Assembly: GCA_009699165.1 (NCBI GenBank)
Contig: WLOR01000075.1
Location: forward strand, 1-6,740
DNA length: 6,740 bases
Direction: 5' to 3'
Source of the DNA: Actinomycetota bacterium
GTDB lineage: Bacteria > Actinomycetota > Actinomycetes > Nanopelagicales > Nanopelagicaceae
A model generated the notes under the pieces. The model saw only the letters and a list, made by a program, of their open reading frames with translations. It was not told where the DNA came from and made no database searches. Positions 1 through 6,271 of the stretch are shown here, in pieces. Positions within the stretch are counted from its first letter, which is position 1; each line of letters opens with the position of its first letter. Both the position numbers and the translations under genes were made by a program.

Positions 1-594
1 ACTCCAGCCCGTTTGATGATAGTACTTATCACTGATGCCGGCGGTATCGAACAAAGAGTTGTAGAGCTAACACAAGATGTCTCTGAAAATTTCTTACATA
101 CTCTTCGCACTCAATTTAACTCGGCAATGATGGGTCATCGCCTACCTGAGGTAGCCGATCGAATAAGTGGAATCCTTGAAAGTTACTCGTTGCGAGAGCG
201 TAAAGATGTAGCCATTGTTATGTCATCGGTGATTGAAATGGCGATGGATCGCCACGAAGAGAAAATTGTCTTAGCAGGAACTGCAAACTTGGCACGATTC
301 CAAGAGGATTTTTCGACGACTATGCATCCAGTCCTTGAGGCACTAGAAGAGCAGGTTGTCCTACTCAAGCTTTTGGGCGATGCTAGTCAGAGCGTTAAAG
401 TACGTATTGGTAATGAGCAGAGTGATAAAAATCTTCGAACCACTTCATTGATTGCTGTTGGATATGGCTCTGAGGATGTACCCCTAGGTGCTCTTGGAGT
501 TATAGGACCTACCCGTATGGATTACGCAGGATCGATGGCAGCTGTATCTGCAGTTGCTCGTTATGTCGGACGATTTATAAATGAGGGCGTATAA
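1..594 (+). CDS. hrcA: Heat-inducible transcription repressor HrcA (3' part, start outside window)
   Basis: Frame 1 is open from the first base to the TAA at 592-594, giving the last 197 residues. It continues upstream of the TTG/ATG codons near base 13: residues 1-6 read TPARLM, part of the conserved block before the VLITD strand, so neither codon is the true start. Visible signatures are the VLITDAGGIEQRVVEL block, an LAGTANLARF block about halfway, and the HrcA C-terminal hallmark GPTRMDY (residues 169-175) followed by MAAV and ARYVGRFI. HrcA is a dimeric repressor that binds CIRCE operators upstream of chaperone genes and is folded to activity by GroEL. The DNA-binding winged helix lies upstream of the window. 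The gene abuts dnaJ with no gap, the usual actinobacterial hrcA-dnaJ2 pair. The family assignment is secure. Confidence 0.96.
   Translation, partial: TPARLMIVLITDAGGIEQRVVELTQDVSENFLHTLRTQFNSAMMGHRLPEVADRISGILESYSLRERKDVAIVMSSVIEMAMDRHEEKIVLAGTANLARFQEDFSTTMHPVLEALEEQVVLLKLLGDASQSVKVRIGNEQSDKNLRTTSLIAVGYGSEDVPLGALGVIGPTRMDYAGSMAAVSAVARYVGRFINEGV
583..587 (+). promoter_or_regulatory. Ribosome binding site for dnaJ
   Basis: GAGGG lies 7 bases before the GTG at 595, inside the last codons of hrcA. It supports the GTG, which directly follows the hrcA stop codon, as the true dnaJ start. Confidence 0.7.
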
Positions 595-1695
595 GTGAGC
601 GATCATTACCAAACATTAGGCGTCTCTCGAGATGCTTCGGCAGATGAGATTAAGCGCTCATATCGAAAGTTAGCTCGCGAACTCCATCCAGACGTGAATC
701 CTGATCCAGAGGTTCAAGATAAGTTTAAAGAGATCACTGCAGCGTATGAAACATTGAGCGATCCTAAAAAACGTCAAAACTATGACATGGGTGGCAGTAA
801 TTTTGGCGGGGCAAATTTTGGCGGCGGCTTCAGCGACATCATGGATGCTTTTTTTGGTGGTGGAGGTTCGCGTGGTCCTCGCCCTCGTATGCGAGCTGGG
901 CAGGACTCCTTAATTCGCATAGAGGTTGATTTGCATGAAGCATGCTTTGGAGTAGAGCGCGACATTAGTGTGGAGAGCGCAGTTGTTTGCCCTAAGTGCA
1001 CGGGAAGCGGCTGCGTAGATGGAGGCCAACCAACCGTATGTACCGTCTGTAAGGGTCGCGGTGAAACCCAGCAAGTTGTTCGCTCTGTTATCGGTCAGGT
1101 TATGACATCTAGACCCTGCGGACCATGTTCTGGATACGGAAGCACTATTGCTAATCCTTGTCGCGAATGCGCCGGTGAAGGACGTGTTCGCGCGCGTCAA
1201 GATATTCATGTCAAGATCCCTGCTGGAGTGGAAACCGGAAATCGGATTCAATTGACAGGTCGGGGAGAGGTTGGCCATGGTGGCGGACCTGCCGGAGATG
1301 TATACGTAGAGATAGTTGAAGCCGAGCACGAATACTTAATCCGTGATCGCGATAATTTACATATGTCCCTAGCAGTCTCCATGACAGCTGCAGCCATAGG
1401 TACCAGCGTAAGTGTTGAAACATTAGATGGTCCCGCAGAGGTTGCGATTAAAGCTGGGACACAGAGCGGGGCTCAAGTCTCTATCAGAGGCAAGGGAATG
1501 ACCAGATTACGCCACGGTGGACGTGGAGATTTAATCGTTCACATTGAAGTTGCAACTCCAACAAAGTTAAGCCGCGAAGAAGAGGAGCTTTTGAGGAAGT
1601 TCGCAGAGCTCCGTGGTGAGAAATCTGGAGATGCCCACGTTAAGGGCCATGATGGCGGGATTTTTTCTAAGATTAAAGGCGCGTTTACCAAGTAA
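595..1695 (+). CDS. dnaJ: Chaperone protein DnaJ (DnaJ2 type, type I J-protein)
   Basis: A 366-residue cytosolic co-chaperone that delivers clients to DnaK and stimulates its ATPase. The architecture is complete. The J domain (about 1-65) has the HPD triad at 31-33. A short Gly/Phe-rich linker spans about 66-92. The zinc-binding domain has four CxxCxGxG-type repeats with cysteine pairs at 132/135, 149/152, 175/178 and 189/192, all intact. The C-terminal substrate-binding domains follow, with GDVYVEI and the HGGRGDLIVHIEV block at 307-319. The tail GIFSKIKGAF resembles that of actinobacterial DnaJ2 proteins. The GTG start is supported by an SD-like GAGGG 7 bases upstream and by the J domain beginning immediately after it. 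The position next to hrcA marks this as the hrcA-linked paralogue. Actinobacteria often carry another dnaJ in the dnaK operon, which cannot be judged from here. The end overlaps the rsmE start by one base (TAATG). Confidence 0.97.
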   Translation: MSDHYQTLGVSRDASADEIKRSYRKLARELHPDVNPDPEVQDKFKEITAAYETLSDPKKRQNYDMGGSNFGGANFGGGFSDIMDAFFGGGGSRGPRPRMRAGQDSLIRIEVDLHEACFGVERDISVESAVVCPKCTGSGCVDGGQPTVCTVCKGRGETQQVVRSVIGQVMTSRPCGPCSGYGSTIANPCRECAGEGRVRARQDIHVKIPAGVETGNRIQLTGRGEVGHGGGPAGDVYVEIVEAEHEYLIRDRDNLHMSLAVSMTAAAIGTSVSVETLDGPAEVAIKAGTQSGAQVSIRGKGMTRLRHGGRGDLIVHIEVATPTKLSREEEELLRKFAELRGEKSGDAHVKGHDGGIFSKIKGAFTK

Positions 1696-2405
1696 TGCTT
1701 ACCTTATTTTTCGTTGAAGATTTACCAACGCAGATCGGCCAGATTTATGAGTTCGACAATGAGGATGCCCTTCATGGGCTCCGAGTTTTAAGAATGACTG
1801 CTGGTGAAAAATTCATGCTCTCTGATGGTTCTGGCACATGGAGTCAAGTGAGAGCTATTGCGATTAAGAAGAAATCAATAGAGGTAGAAGTATTAAGTAG
1901 TGGCTTTGAAGAATCGCTCCCAACAACAATAACCGTTGTTCAGGCATTACCTAAAAGTGATCGCGCAAAAGAGGCGATTGAACTCTTGACCGAAGCCGGC
2001 GTGGATCGAATCGTTCCATGGTCAGCTTCTAGAAGCATAGGAAAAGCATCGGATAAGTTTGCGATAACTGCGCGAGAGGCAAGCAAGCAGTCCCGCAGAT
2101 TGAGGATTCCAGAAGTCACCGATATCGCTACCACTGAACAGATTTGTGAAGCGATAAAGTTGAGTGATTTAGCGGTTGTATTTCACGAGAGCGCCGAAAT
2201 AAAACTAAGCGATAGTGTCTCATCGCATAATGTTGCACACCTATTAGTAATTATTGGACCAGAGGGTGGAATAACGCCGAATGAGTTAGAAGCCTTTGCA
2301 CAGGCCGGTGCCAAAATTGCCTTGATGGGTAGACCGATTCTGCGCTCGGCACATGCTGGAATCGCTGCAGTCGCAGCAATATCTGCCTTACTGAAGGTAT
2401 GGTAA
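1695..2405 (+). CDS. rsmE: 16S rRNA (uracil-1498-N3)-methyltransferase RsmE
   Basis: A 236-residue SPOUT-class methyltransferase, which in this family methylates N3 of U1498 in 16S rRNA using S-adenosylmethionine. The N-terminal PUA-like RNA-binding domain (about 1-72) contains HGLRVLRM at 27-34. The C-terminal trefoil-knot domain (about 74-236) contains QALPKSDRAKEAIELLTEAG (83-102), the strand IVPW, a QSRRLRIPEV segment near 132-141, the cofactor-loop motif VIIGPEGG (185-192) and the knot segment GRPILRSAHAG (212-222). In many homologues the last segment reads closer to G-x-R-[IV]-L-R-T-x-T-A, so the Pro and His here are mildly unusual. The ATG shares one base with the dnaJ stop, and the nearest purine-rich run (1675-1679) is about 15 bases away, so translation is probably coupled to dnaJ. 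Length is normal for the family. Confidence 0.95.
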   Translation: MLTLFFVEDLPTQIGQIYEFDNEDALHGLRVLRMTAGEKFMLSDGSGTWSQVRAIAIKKKSIEVEVLSSGFEESLPTTITVVQALPKSDRAKEAIELLTEAGVDRIVPWSASRSIGKASDKFAITAREASKQSRRLRIPEVTDIATTEQICEAIKLSDLAVVFHESAEIKLSDSVSSHNVAHLLVIIGPEGGITPNELEAFAQAGAKIALMGRPILRSAHAGIAAVAAISALLKVW

Positions 2406-2410
2406 TTTTC

Positions 2411-2758
2411 GTGACTCAAGATCCAGAGTGTTTATTTTGTAAGATCATCTCCGGTGCCATACCGGTCGATTTTGTTTTTCAGAGTCAAAGCGTTGTGGCA
2501 TTCAACGACATAAACCCACAAGCTCCGACGCATGTCTTAATTATTCCGACGATTCATGTTGAAAACATCGCTGACTTGGCACAAATATCACCTGAGGTCA
2601 CCGCCGAACTCTTTACCATCGCTCGAGGTATTGCCGCCGAAAGAGGCTTAGTGGGCTATCGAAGCATTCTCAACACAGGTGCTGACGCAGGACAGAGCGT
2701 TTTTCACGCTCACCTTCATTTAATCGGCGGCCGTTCACTGGCATGGCCACCCGGTTAA
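2411..2758 (+). CDS. HIT family protein (histidine triad nucleotide-binding hydrolase)
   Basis: A 115-residue protein of the HIT superfamily, whose HINT-like members hydrolyse purine nucleoside phosphoramidates or aminoacyl-adenylates; the physiological substrate here is unknown. From the GTG at 2411 it reads TQDPECLFCKI, the normal family N-terminus, with a likely zinc pair C7/C10 joined by H49 in IIPTIH. FNDINPQAPTHVLIIP (31-46) is the nucleotide-binding block, and the triad HxHxH is at H99, H101 and H103, followed by LIGGR. An in-frame ATG at 2399 would overlap the rsmE stop by 7 bases and add four residues (full start MVIFV). I prefer GTG because homologues begin close to the CxxC, because AAGG (2394-2397) lies only 1 base before the ATG, and because dnaJ also uses GTG. 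The SD-like run is 13 bases from the GTG, so this start is only probable. Confidence 0.92.
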   Translation: MTQDPECLFCKIISGAIPVDFVFQSQSVVAFNDINPQAPTHVLIIPTIHVENIADLAQISPEVTAELFTIARGIAAERGLVGYRSILNTGADAGQSVFHAHLHLIGGRSLAWPPG

Positions 2759-2776
2759 AGATAGATTTAGCCACAC

Positions 2777-3757
2777 ATGGAGCGCACACTTATAACGGTC
2801 CCAATCGCCATTCCTATGGTTGCCCTAATTGGCCCTCACGATGAAAACTTACGTGCAGTGGAAGCTGCATTTCCATCGGTCAATATTACGGTACGGGGAA
2901 ATGAAATTACCTTGCGAGGCCCGCACAGTGATTGCAGCAACTTAGAAAATCTCTTTGCGGAGTTGATGGTTGTTATCCGTTCAGGAAATAACTTAACTGT
3001 AGATGCAGTCAATAGATCAATAGCAATGCTAGATAACACACCCGTTGATCATCCCGCAGAGGTTTTATCTTTAAATATTCTAAGTAACCGCGGGCGGACT
3101 ATTCGCCCAAAAACAGCCAATCAAAAGCGTTATGTCGATGCCATTGAAGACCACACAATCACATTTGGAATCGGCCCAGCAGGTACAGGTAAAACTTATT
3201 TAGCGATGGCCATGGCGATATCTGCACTACAAAACAAGAGCGTTAATCGAATTATTTTGACGCGCCCGGCTGTTGAGGCAGGAGAGCACTTAGGTTTTCT
3301 ACCCGGAACTTTGAGCGAGAAGATTGATCCATATCTGCGCCCACTCTTTGATGCCTTACATGACATGATTGATATCGAAACAGTTCCACGACTTATGCAG
3401 TCAGGAGTCATCGAGGTTGCTCCGCTTGCCTATATGCGCGGGCGATCACTTAATGATGCTTTTATAATCTTGGATGAAGCGCAGAACACAACTCCAGAGC
3501 AGATGAAAATGTTTTTAACGAGACTAGGTTTTGGCTCGAAGATGGTAATAACAGGGGATGTAACGCAGATTGACCTACCCAATGGACAGCATTCGGGGTT
3601 ACGAGTTGTCCGAGACATCTTGGGCGAGATTGATGACATCGCATTTTTAGAGTTAACTGCCGAAGATGTTGTTCGTCACCGATTAATTGGCGACATCGTT
3701 AAAGCCTACGATAGCTTTGATGAGCAGCGTCAATCACTGCGTCCGATTCGACAGTAA
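2777..3757 (+). CDS. phoH: PhoH-like ATPase (PhoH/PhoL family)
   Basis: A 326-residue cytosolic P-loop NTPase of the PhoH family. An N-terminal KH-like domain (about 8-95) contains VRGNEITLRG at 39-48, and the PhoH ATPase domain spans about 108-315. Walker A is GPAGTGKT at 133-140, Walker B is FIILDEAQN at 229-237, and GDVTQIDLP at 260-268 and DVVRH at 297-301 are also family signatures. It lacks the PIN domain of PhoH2 proteins, so it is the PhoL-type protein normally found beside ybeY. Members are ATPases thought to act in RNA metabolism, and the ybeY neighbour supports a role in rRNA or RNA quality control (inference). ATG 2777 is the first in-frame start after the TAG at 2768-2770. No clear Shine-Dalgarno precedes it. 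An 18-base gap separates it from the HIT gene, and its stop abuts the ybeY start. Confidence 0.96.
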   Translation: MERTLITVPIAIPMVALIGPHDENLRAVEAAFPSVNITVRGNEITLRGPHSDCSNLENLFAELMVVIRSGNNLTVDAVNRSIAMLDNTPVDHPAEVLSLNILSNRGRTIRPKTANQKRYVDAIEDHTITFGIGPAGTGKTYLAMAMAISALQNKSVNRIILTRPAVEAGEHLGFLPGTLSEKIDPYLRPLFDALHDMIDIETVPRLMQSGVIEVAPLAYMRGRSLNDAFIILDEAQNTTPEQMKMFLTRLGFGSKMVITGDVTQIDLPNGQHSGLRVVRDILGEIDDIAFLELTAEDVVRHRLIGDIVKAYDSFDEQRQSLRPIRQ

Positions 3758-4195
3758 ATGGCCATTGAAGTAACGAATTCATCGGGGCAGTTAGTGCCTA
3801 GTGATGAAATAACATCACTACTTACTTTTGCAATGATTGCGTTGGAGCTAAATCCGGAGTGCGATCTCAGTGTCGGTTTTATTGATGACGAGTACATGAC
3901 CGAACTACATATCAAATGGATGGATGAGCCAGGAAGTACCGATGTGCTCTCTTTCCCTATGGATATGCCTGAAGAAATTGGAGAAGTCGTAACTCTTGGC
4001 GACATCATGATTAGTCCAGTTTTTGCTGCCACTCAAGCCAAAGCGGCAGGTCATTCAGTTGAGCATGAAATCTATATTCTTGCCACCCACGGGCTCTTAC
4101 ACATTATTGGCTATGACCATGCAGAGCCCGAAGAAGAACGTGTCATGTTTGCCCTGCAAGAAGATTTAGTAAAGAGATGGAAGCAACAACAATGA
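3758..4195 (+). CDS. ybeY: Endoribonuclease YbeY (rRNA maturation factor)
   Basis: A 145-residue metal-dependent RNase of the UPF0054 family, implicated in 16S rRNA 3'-end maturation and late 70S ribosome quality control. The zinc-binding H-x3-H-x5-H motif is intact as HGLLHIIGYDH, with H111, H115 and H121. The other family block, GSTDVLSFPMDMP (59-71), is preceded by the HIKWMDEP segment seen in actinobacterial homologues. GDIMIS at 81-86 is the conserved strand. Its ATG directly follows the phoH stop (TAAATG) with no visible Shine-Dalgarno, suggesting coupled translation. Its stop overlaps the next gene through ATGA. Length matches the family. It lies between phoH and the CBS membrane protein, as in most actinobacteria. 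Confidence 0.97.
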   Translation: MAIEVTNSSGQLVPSDEITSLLTFAMIALELNPECDLSVGFIDDEYMTELHIKWMDEPGSTDVLSFPMDMPEEIGEVVTLGDIMISPVFAATQAKAAGHSVEHEIYILATHGLLHIIGYDHAEPEEERVMFALQEDLVKRWKQQQ

Positions 4196-5469
4196 GTCCG
4201 ATCGCAATCGTAAGCATTATTGTGCTTTTAGCCTTTGCAGGGTTTTTAGCGGCGAGTGAATCTGCCCTTACTTCGATATCCCGAATCGTGGTTGAAGAGT
4301 TAGAAGGAAGACGCGGGGGAGCACTGCTACGAAAGTACAGCGCGCAACCTGCACGTTATTTAAATGTCATTCTCCTTGTCCGCAAACTCTGCGAATTCAC
4401 AGCCACCGTATTGCTTGCCTCAATCTTGTTGCGAAACTATCCATCGGCTCAGGCAATGGCGCTAACGGTACTGATTATGGTTGTTCTGTCCTATGTTGTT
4501 GTGGGAGTAGGCCCGCGAACACTTGGAAGACAGCAACCACATAAATACGCGCGCTCGGGAATCATCGTTGCTTATGGTTTAGCTTTCTTGCTCGGACCAG
4601 TTACCAAACTCCTGATAACTGTTGGAAATGCAATTACGCCAGGTAAAGGTTTTCGCTCAGGCCCATTTACTTCAGAGGCCGAACTCCGCGACCTGGTGGA
4701 TCAAGCGCACGAACGAGGCCTCGTTGAGTCCGATGAGCACGAGATGATTCACTCAGTTTTCGAACTCGGAGATACTTTGGTGCGCGAATTAATGGTTCCG
4801 CGTACCGAGATGGTTTGGATTGAAAAGGACAAGACTCTTCGCCAAGGGCTCTCACTTGCCCTACGTTCTGGATTTTCAAGAATCCCCGTAGTCGGTACTG
4901 GGCCAGATAACATCATCGGCATTGTCTACGTAAAAGACTTAGCAAAAAGAGCGCTAGATCACCACGATGCCGAACAGAGTGAGAATATCGAGCAGCACAT
5001 GCGCCCAGCGAACTTTGTTCCAGAGATCAAGATGGCCGATGAACTACTAAAAGAGATGCAGCGCGATCAGATTCACTTGGCTGTTGTAGTTGATGAATAT
5101 GGTGGCACCGCCGGCATTATTACGATTGAAGATATTATTGAAGAGATTGTTGGTGAAATTGAAGATGAGTTCGATGATGGTGAAGATCACTTCACTTGGT
5201 TATCGGCAGATAAAGCACGTGCCAACGCATCACTTCATATTGAAGATTTAGCTGATGAGCTAAAGATTGAGATTAGTGAATCAGATTTTGAGGATGTTGA
5301 CACTATTGGCGGTCTCATGGCACAAAAACTTGGCCGAGTTCCAATTGCTGGCAGCACAATCTCGCTCAATGGTTGGACTATTACATCGGAGCGTCCATTG
5401 GGCCGTCGCCGTCGAATAAGTAGCGTGCTTATTGAACGGCTCGAGACTGAGATTGAAGACCACGAGTAG
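4192..5469 (+). CDS. Hemolysin/CorC-type membrane protein: CNNM (DUF21) domain, CBS pair, CorC_HlyC domain
   Basis: A 425-residue inner-membrane protein of the CNNM/CorC family, linked in characterised members to Mg2+ or Co2+ transport or resistance; the 'hemolysin' label is historical. From the N-terminus, hydrophobic segments lie near 4-21, 69-81, 88-107 and 123-146, forming the CNNM domain, with the actinobacterial-type segment [14 protein letters not shown] at 102-115. Two cytoplasmic CBS domains follow (about 200-255 and 265-325); the second holds [20 protein letters not shown] at 301-320. An acidic linker (321-332) leads to a C-terminal CorC_HlyC domain (about 335-415) with VDTIGGLM. 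I chose ATG 4192 because it makes an ATGA overlap with ybeY and has GGAAG 8 bases upstream. An ATG at 4177 would add five polar residues and has no spaced ribosome site. The specific ion cannot be read from sequence. Confidence 0.93.
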   Translation: MSPIAIVSIIVLLAFAGFLAASESALTSISRIVVEELEGRRGGALLRKYSAQPARYLNVILLVRKLCEFTATVLLASILLRNYPSAQAMALTVLIMVVLSYVVVGVGPRTLGRQQPHKYARSGIIVAYGLAFLLGPVTKLLITVGNAITPGKGFRSGPFTSEAELRDLVDQAHERGLVESDEHEMIHSVFELGDTLVRELMVPRTEMVWIEKDKTLRQGLSLALRSGFSRIPVVGTGPDNIIGIVYVKDLAKRALDHHDAEQSENIEQHMRPANFVPEIKMADELLKEMQRDQIHLAVVVDEYGGTAGIITIEDIIEEIVGEIEDEFDDGEDHFTWLSADKARANASLHIEDLADELKIEISESDFEDVDTIGGLMAQKLGRVPIAGSTISLNGWTITSERPLGRRRRISSVLIERLETEIEDHE

Positions 5470-5479
5470 GCGATAGAAT
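5453..5479 (+). promoter_or_regulatory. Candidate promoter for FAH-gltX, predicting a leaderless transcript
   Basis: A -10-like TAGAAT (5474-5479, one mismatch to TATAAT) ends 6 bases before the A of the FAH ATG at 5486. A -35-like TTGAAG (5453-5458, four of six to TTGACA) lies 15 bases upstream of it, slightly short of the usual 16-18. Transcription from this element would start at or next to the start codon. There is no Shine-Dalgarno in the 16-base gap, as expected for a leaderless mRNA, a common form in actinobacteria. The inference rests on spacing and motif only. Confidence 0.5.
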
Positions 5480-5483
5480 CGCC
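5469..5483 (+). repeat. Perfect 6-bp inverted repeat between the CBS and FAH genes
   Basis: GGCGAT (5469-5474), loop AGA, ATCGCC (5478-5483). The first G is the last base of the CBS gene's TAG stop, and the repeat ends two bases before the FAH ATG. No T-run follows, so it does not look like a standard intrinsic terminator. In read-through RNA it could fold just before the FAH start. As DNA it encloses the -10-like hexamer and could be an operator. Chance occurrence is possible for so short a repeat. Confidence 0.5.
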
Positions 5484-5485
5484 CA

Positions 5486-6271
5486 ATGCGTATCGTTCGT
5501 TTTTCACCTGGTCCAGATGCCGGCCTTGGCAGCGATCCATTATTTGGCCTCCTAGAGGATGATGGATTAATACATGTAATTACTGGCGATCCAATTTATT
5601 CAGGGATTCAAAAAACAGCTGCCACGATTGAATTAAGCAAGGTCCGCCTTTTGGCTCCGGTCATTCCTCGCTCAAAAGTTGTTTGCATCGGTAAAAACTA
5701 TGCTGACCACGCAGCCGAAATGGGTGGAGTCGTTCCGCAAGAGCCAATTATTTTTCTCAAGCCAAATACATCTGTGATTGGTCCTAACGACACTATTGTC
5801 TGGCCCGAGATGTCAGAGCGCGTTGATCACGAGTCAGAGCTGGCAATCGTCATCGGCCGCCTGTGTAAAGATGTTCCTGTTGAGCGCGTAAATGATGTGA
5901 TTTTTGGATACACCATCGCTAACGATGTCACCGCTCGCGATTTACAGAAGAAAGATGGCCAATGGACCCGGGCTAAGAGTTTCGACACCTTCTGTCCTAT
6001 TGGCCCATGGATTGATACTGATTTTGTGCCCGGAACGCAGAAAATTTCGGCAACTGTAAATGGTGAAATTAAGCAGTCTGCTCAGATAAGCGACATGATT
6101 TTTAAAGTACCAGAGATCATAAACTTTGTTTCTCGAGTTATGACTTTACTACCAGGAGATATTATTTTAACGGGAACCCCTGCTGGCATTGGTCCAATGA
6201 TTCCTGGCGGAACTACAACGATGTCCATCGAAGGCCTCGGAGAGTTAACAAACAAGGTGAGCAATAGATGA
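5486..6271 (+). CDS. Fumarylacetoacetate hydrolase (FAH) family protein
   Basis: A 261-residue cytosolic enzyme of the FAH superfamily, whose members act on 2-oxo acid or acylpyruvate-type substrates (hydrolases, decarboxylases, isomerases); the substrate cannot be fixed from sequence. A short N-terminal domain (1-60) begins MRIVRF, as in many actinobacterial homologues, supporting the ATG at 5486. The catalytic domain starts at [16 protein letters not shown] (65-80). Likely Mg2+ ligands are E116 and E118 in DHESELA and D147 in NDVTARDLQ. Further family motifs are [14 protein letters not shown] (162-175), with conserved K164, and [16 protein letters not shown] (221-236). No active-site residue appears lost. 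Annotations such as 2-hydroxyhepta-2,4-diene-1,7-dioate isomerase are often transferred to such proteins without proof. No Shine-Dalgarno precedes it. Its stop overlaps gltX through ATGA, a gene pair also known in mycobacteria and other actinobacteria. Confidence 0.94.
   Translation: MRIVRFSPGPDAGLGSDPLFGLLEDDGLIHVITGDPIYSGIQKTAATIELSKVRLLAPVIPRSKVVCIGKNYADHAAEMGGVVPQEPIIFLKPNTSVIGPNDTIVWPEMSERVDHESELAIVIGRLCKDVPVERVNDVIFGYTIANDVTARDLQKKDGQWTRAKSFDTFCPIGPWIDTDFVPGTQKISATVNGEIKQSAQISDMIFKVPEIINFVSRVMTLLPGDIILTGTPAGIGPMIPGGTTTMSIEGLGELTNKVSNR
6254..6260 (+). promoter_or_regulatory. Ribosome binding site for gltX
   Basis: AAGGTGA lies inside the end of the FAH gene, 7 bases before the ATG at 6268. 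AGGTGA matches the 16S anti-Shine-Dalgarno complement exactly. It is the clearest ribosome site in the window and confirms the ATGA-overlap start of gltX. Confidence 0.75.

Noticed and set aside
98..115. A CGCACTC string resembling half of a CIRCE operator (TTAGCACTC).
   Set aside because: No GAGTGCTAA partner follows at 9 bases, and it lies inside hrcA coding sequence. No CIRCE element was found in the window.
553..582. A promoter-like TATAAA (576-581) with a weak TTGCTC 16 bases upstream, just before dnaJ.
   Set aside because: The -35 match is only three of six, the hexamer is explained by hrcA codons, and a transcript starting about 7 bases on would remove or cut the GAGGG ribosome site at 583-587.
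910..1329. A 139-codon open frame on the minus strand across dnaJ.
   Set aside because: It lies fully inside a clearly real gene on the other strand, has no recognisable domain, and has the low-complexity composition of an antisense shadow.
3730..4032. A 100-codon minus-strand open frame across ybeY, and a similar 101-codon frame at 5235-5540.
   Set aside because: Both are antisense to well-supported genes, show no family motif, and the second runs across the CBS-FAH gap without a plausible start context.
5101..5200. A purine-rich, repetitive GAA/GAT/ATT stretch that looks like low-complexity or repeat DNA.
   Set aside because: It encodes the conserved second CBS domain end and the acidic linker of the CorC-type protein, so protein sequence explains it.
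5469..5483. Reading the inverted repeat as an intrinsic terminator of the hrcA-CBS run.
   Set aside because: The stem is only 6 bp and no T-run follows; the next bases are CCAATG, the FAH start.
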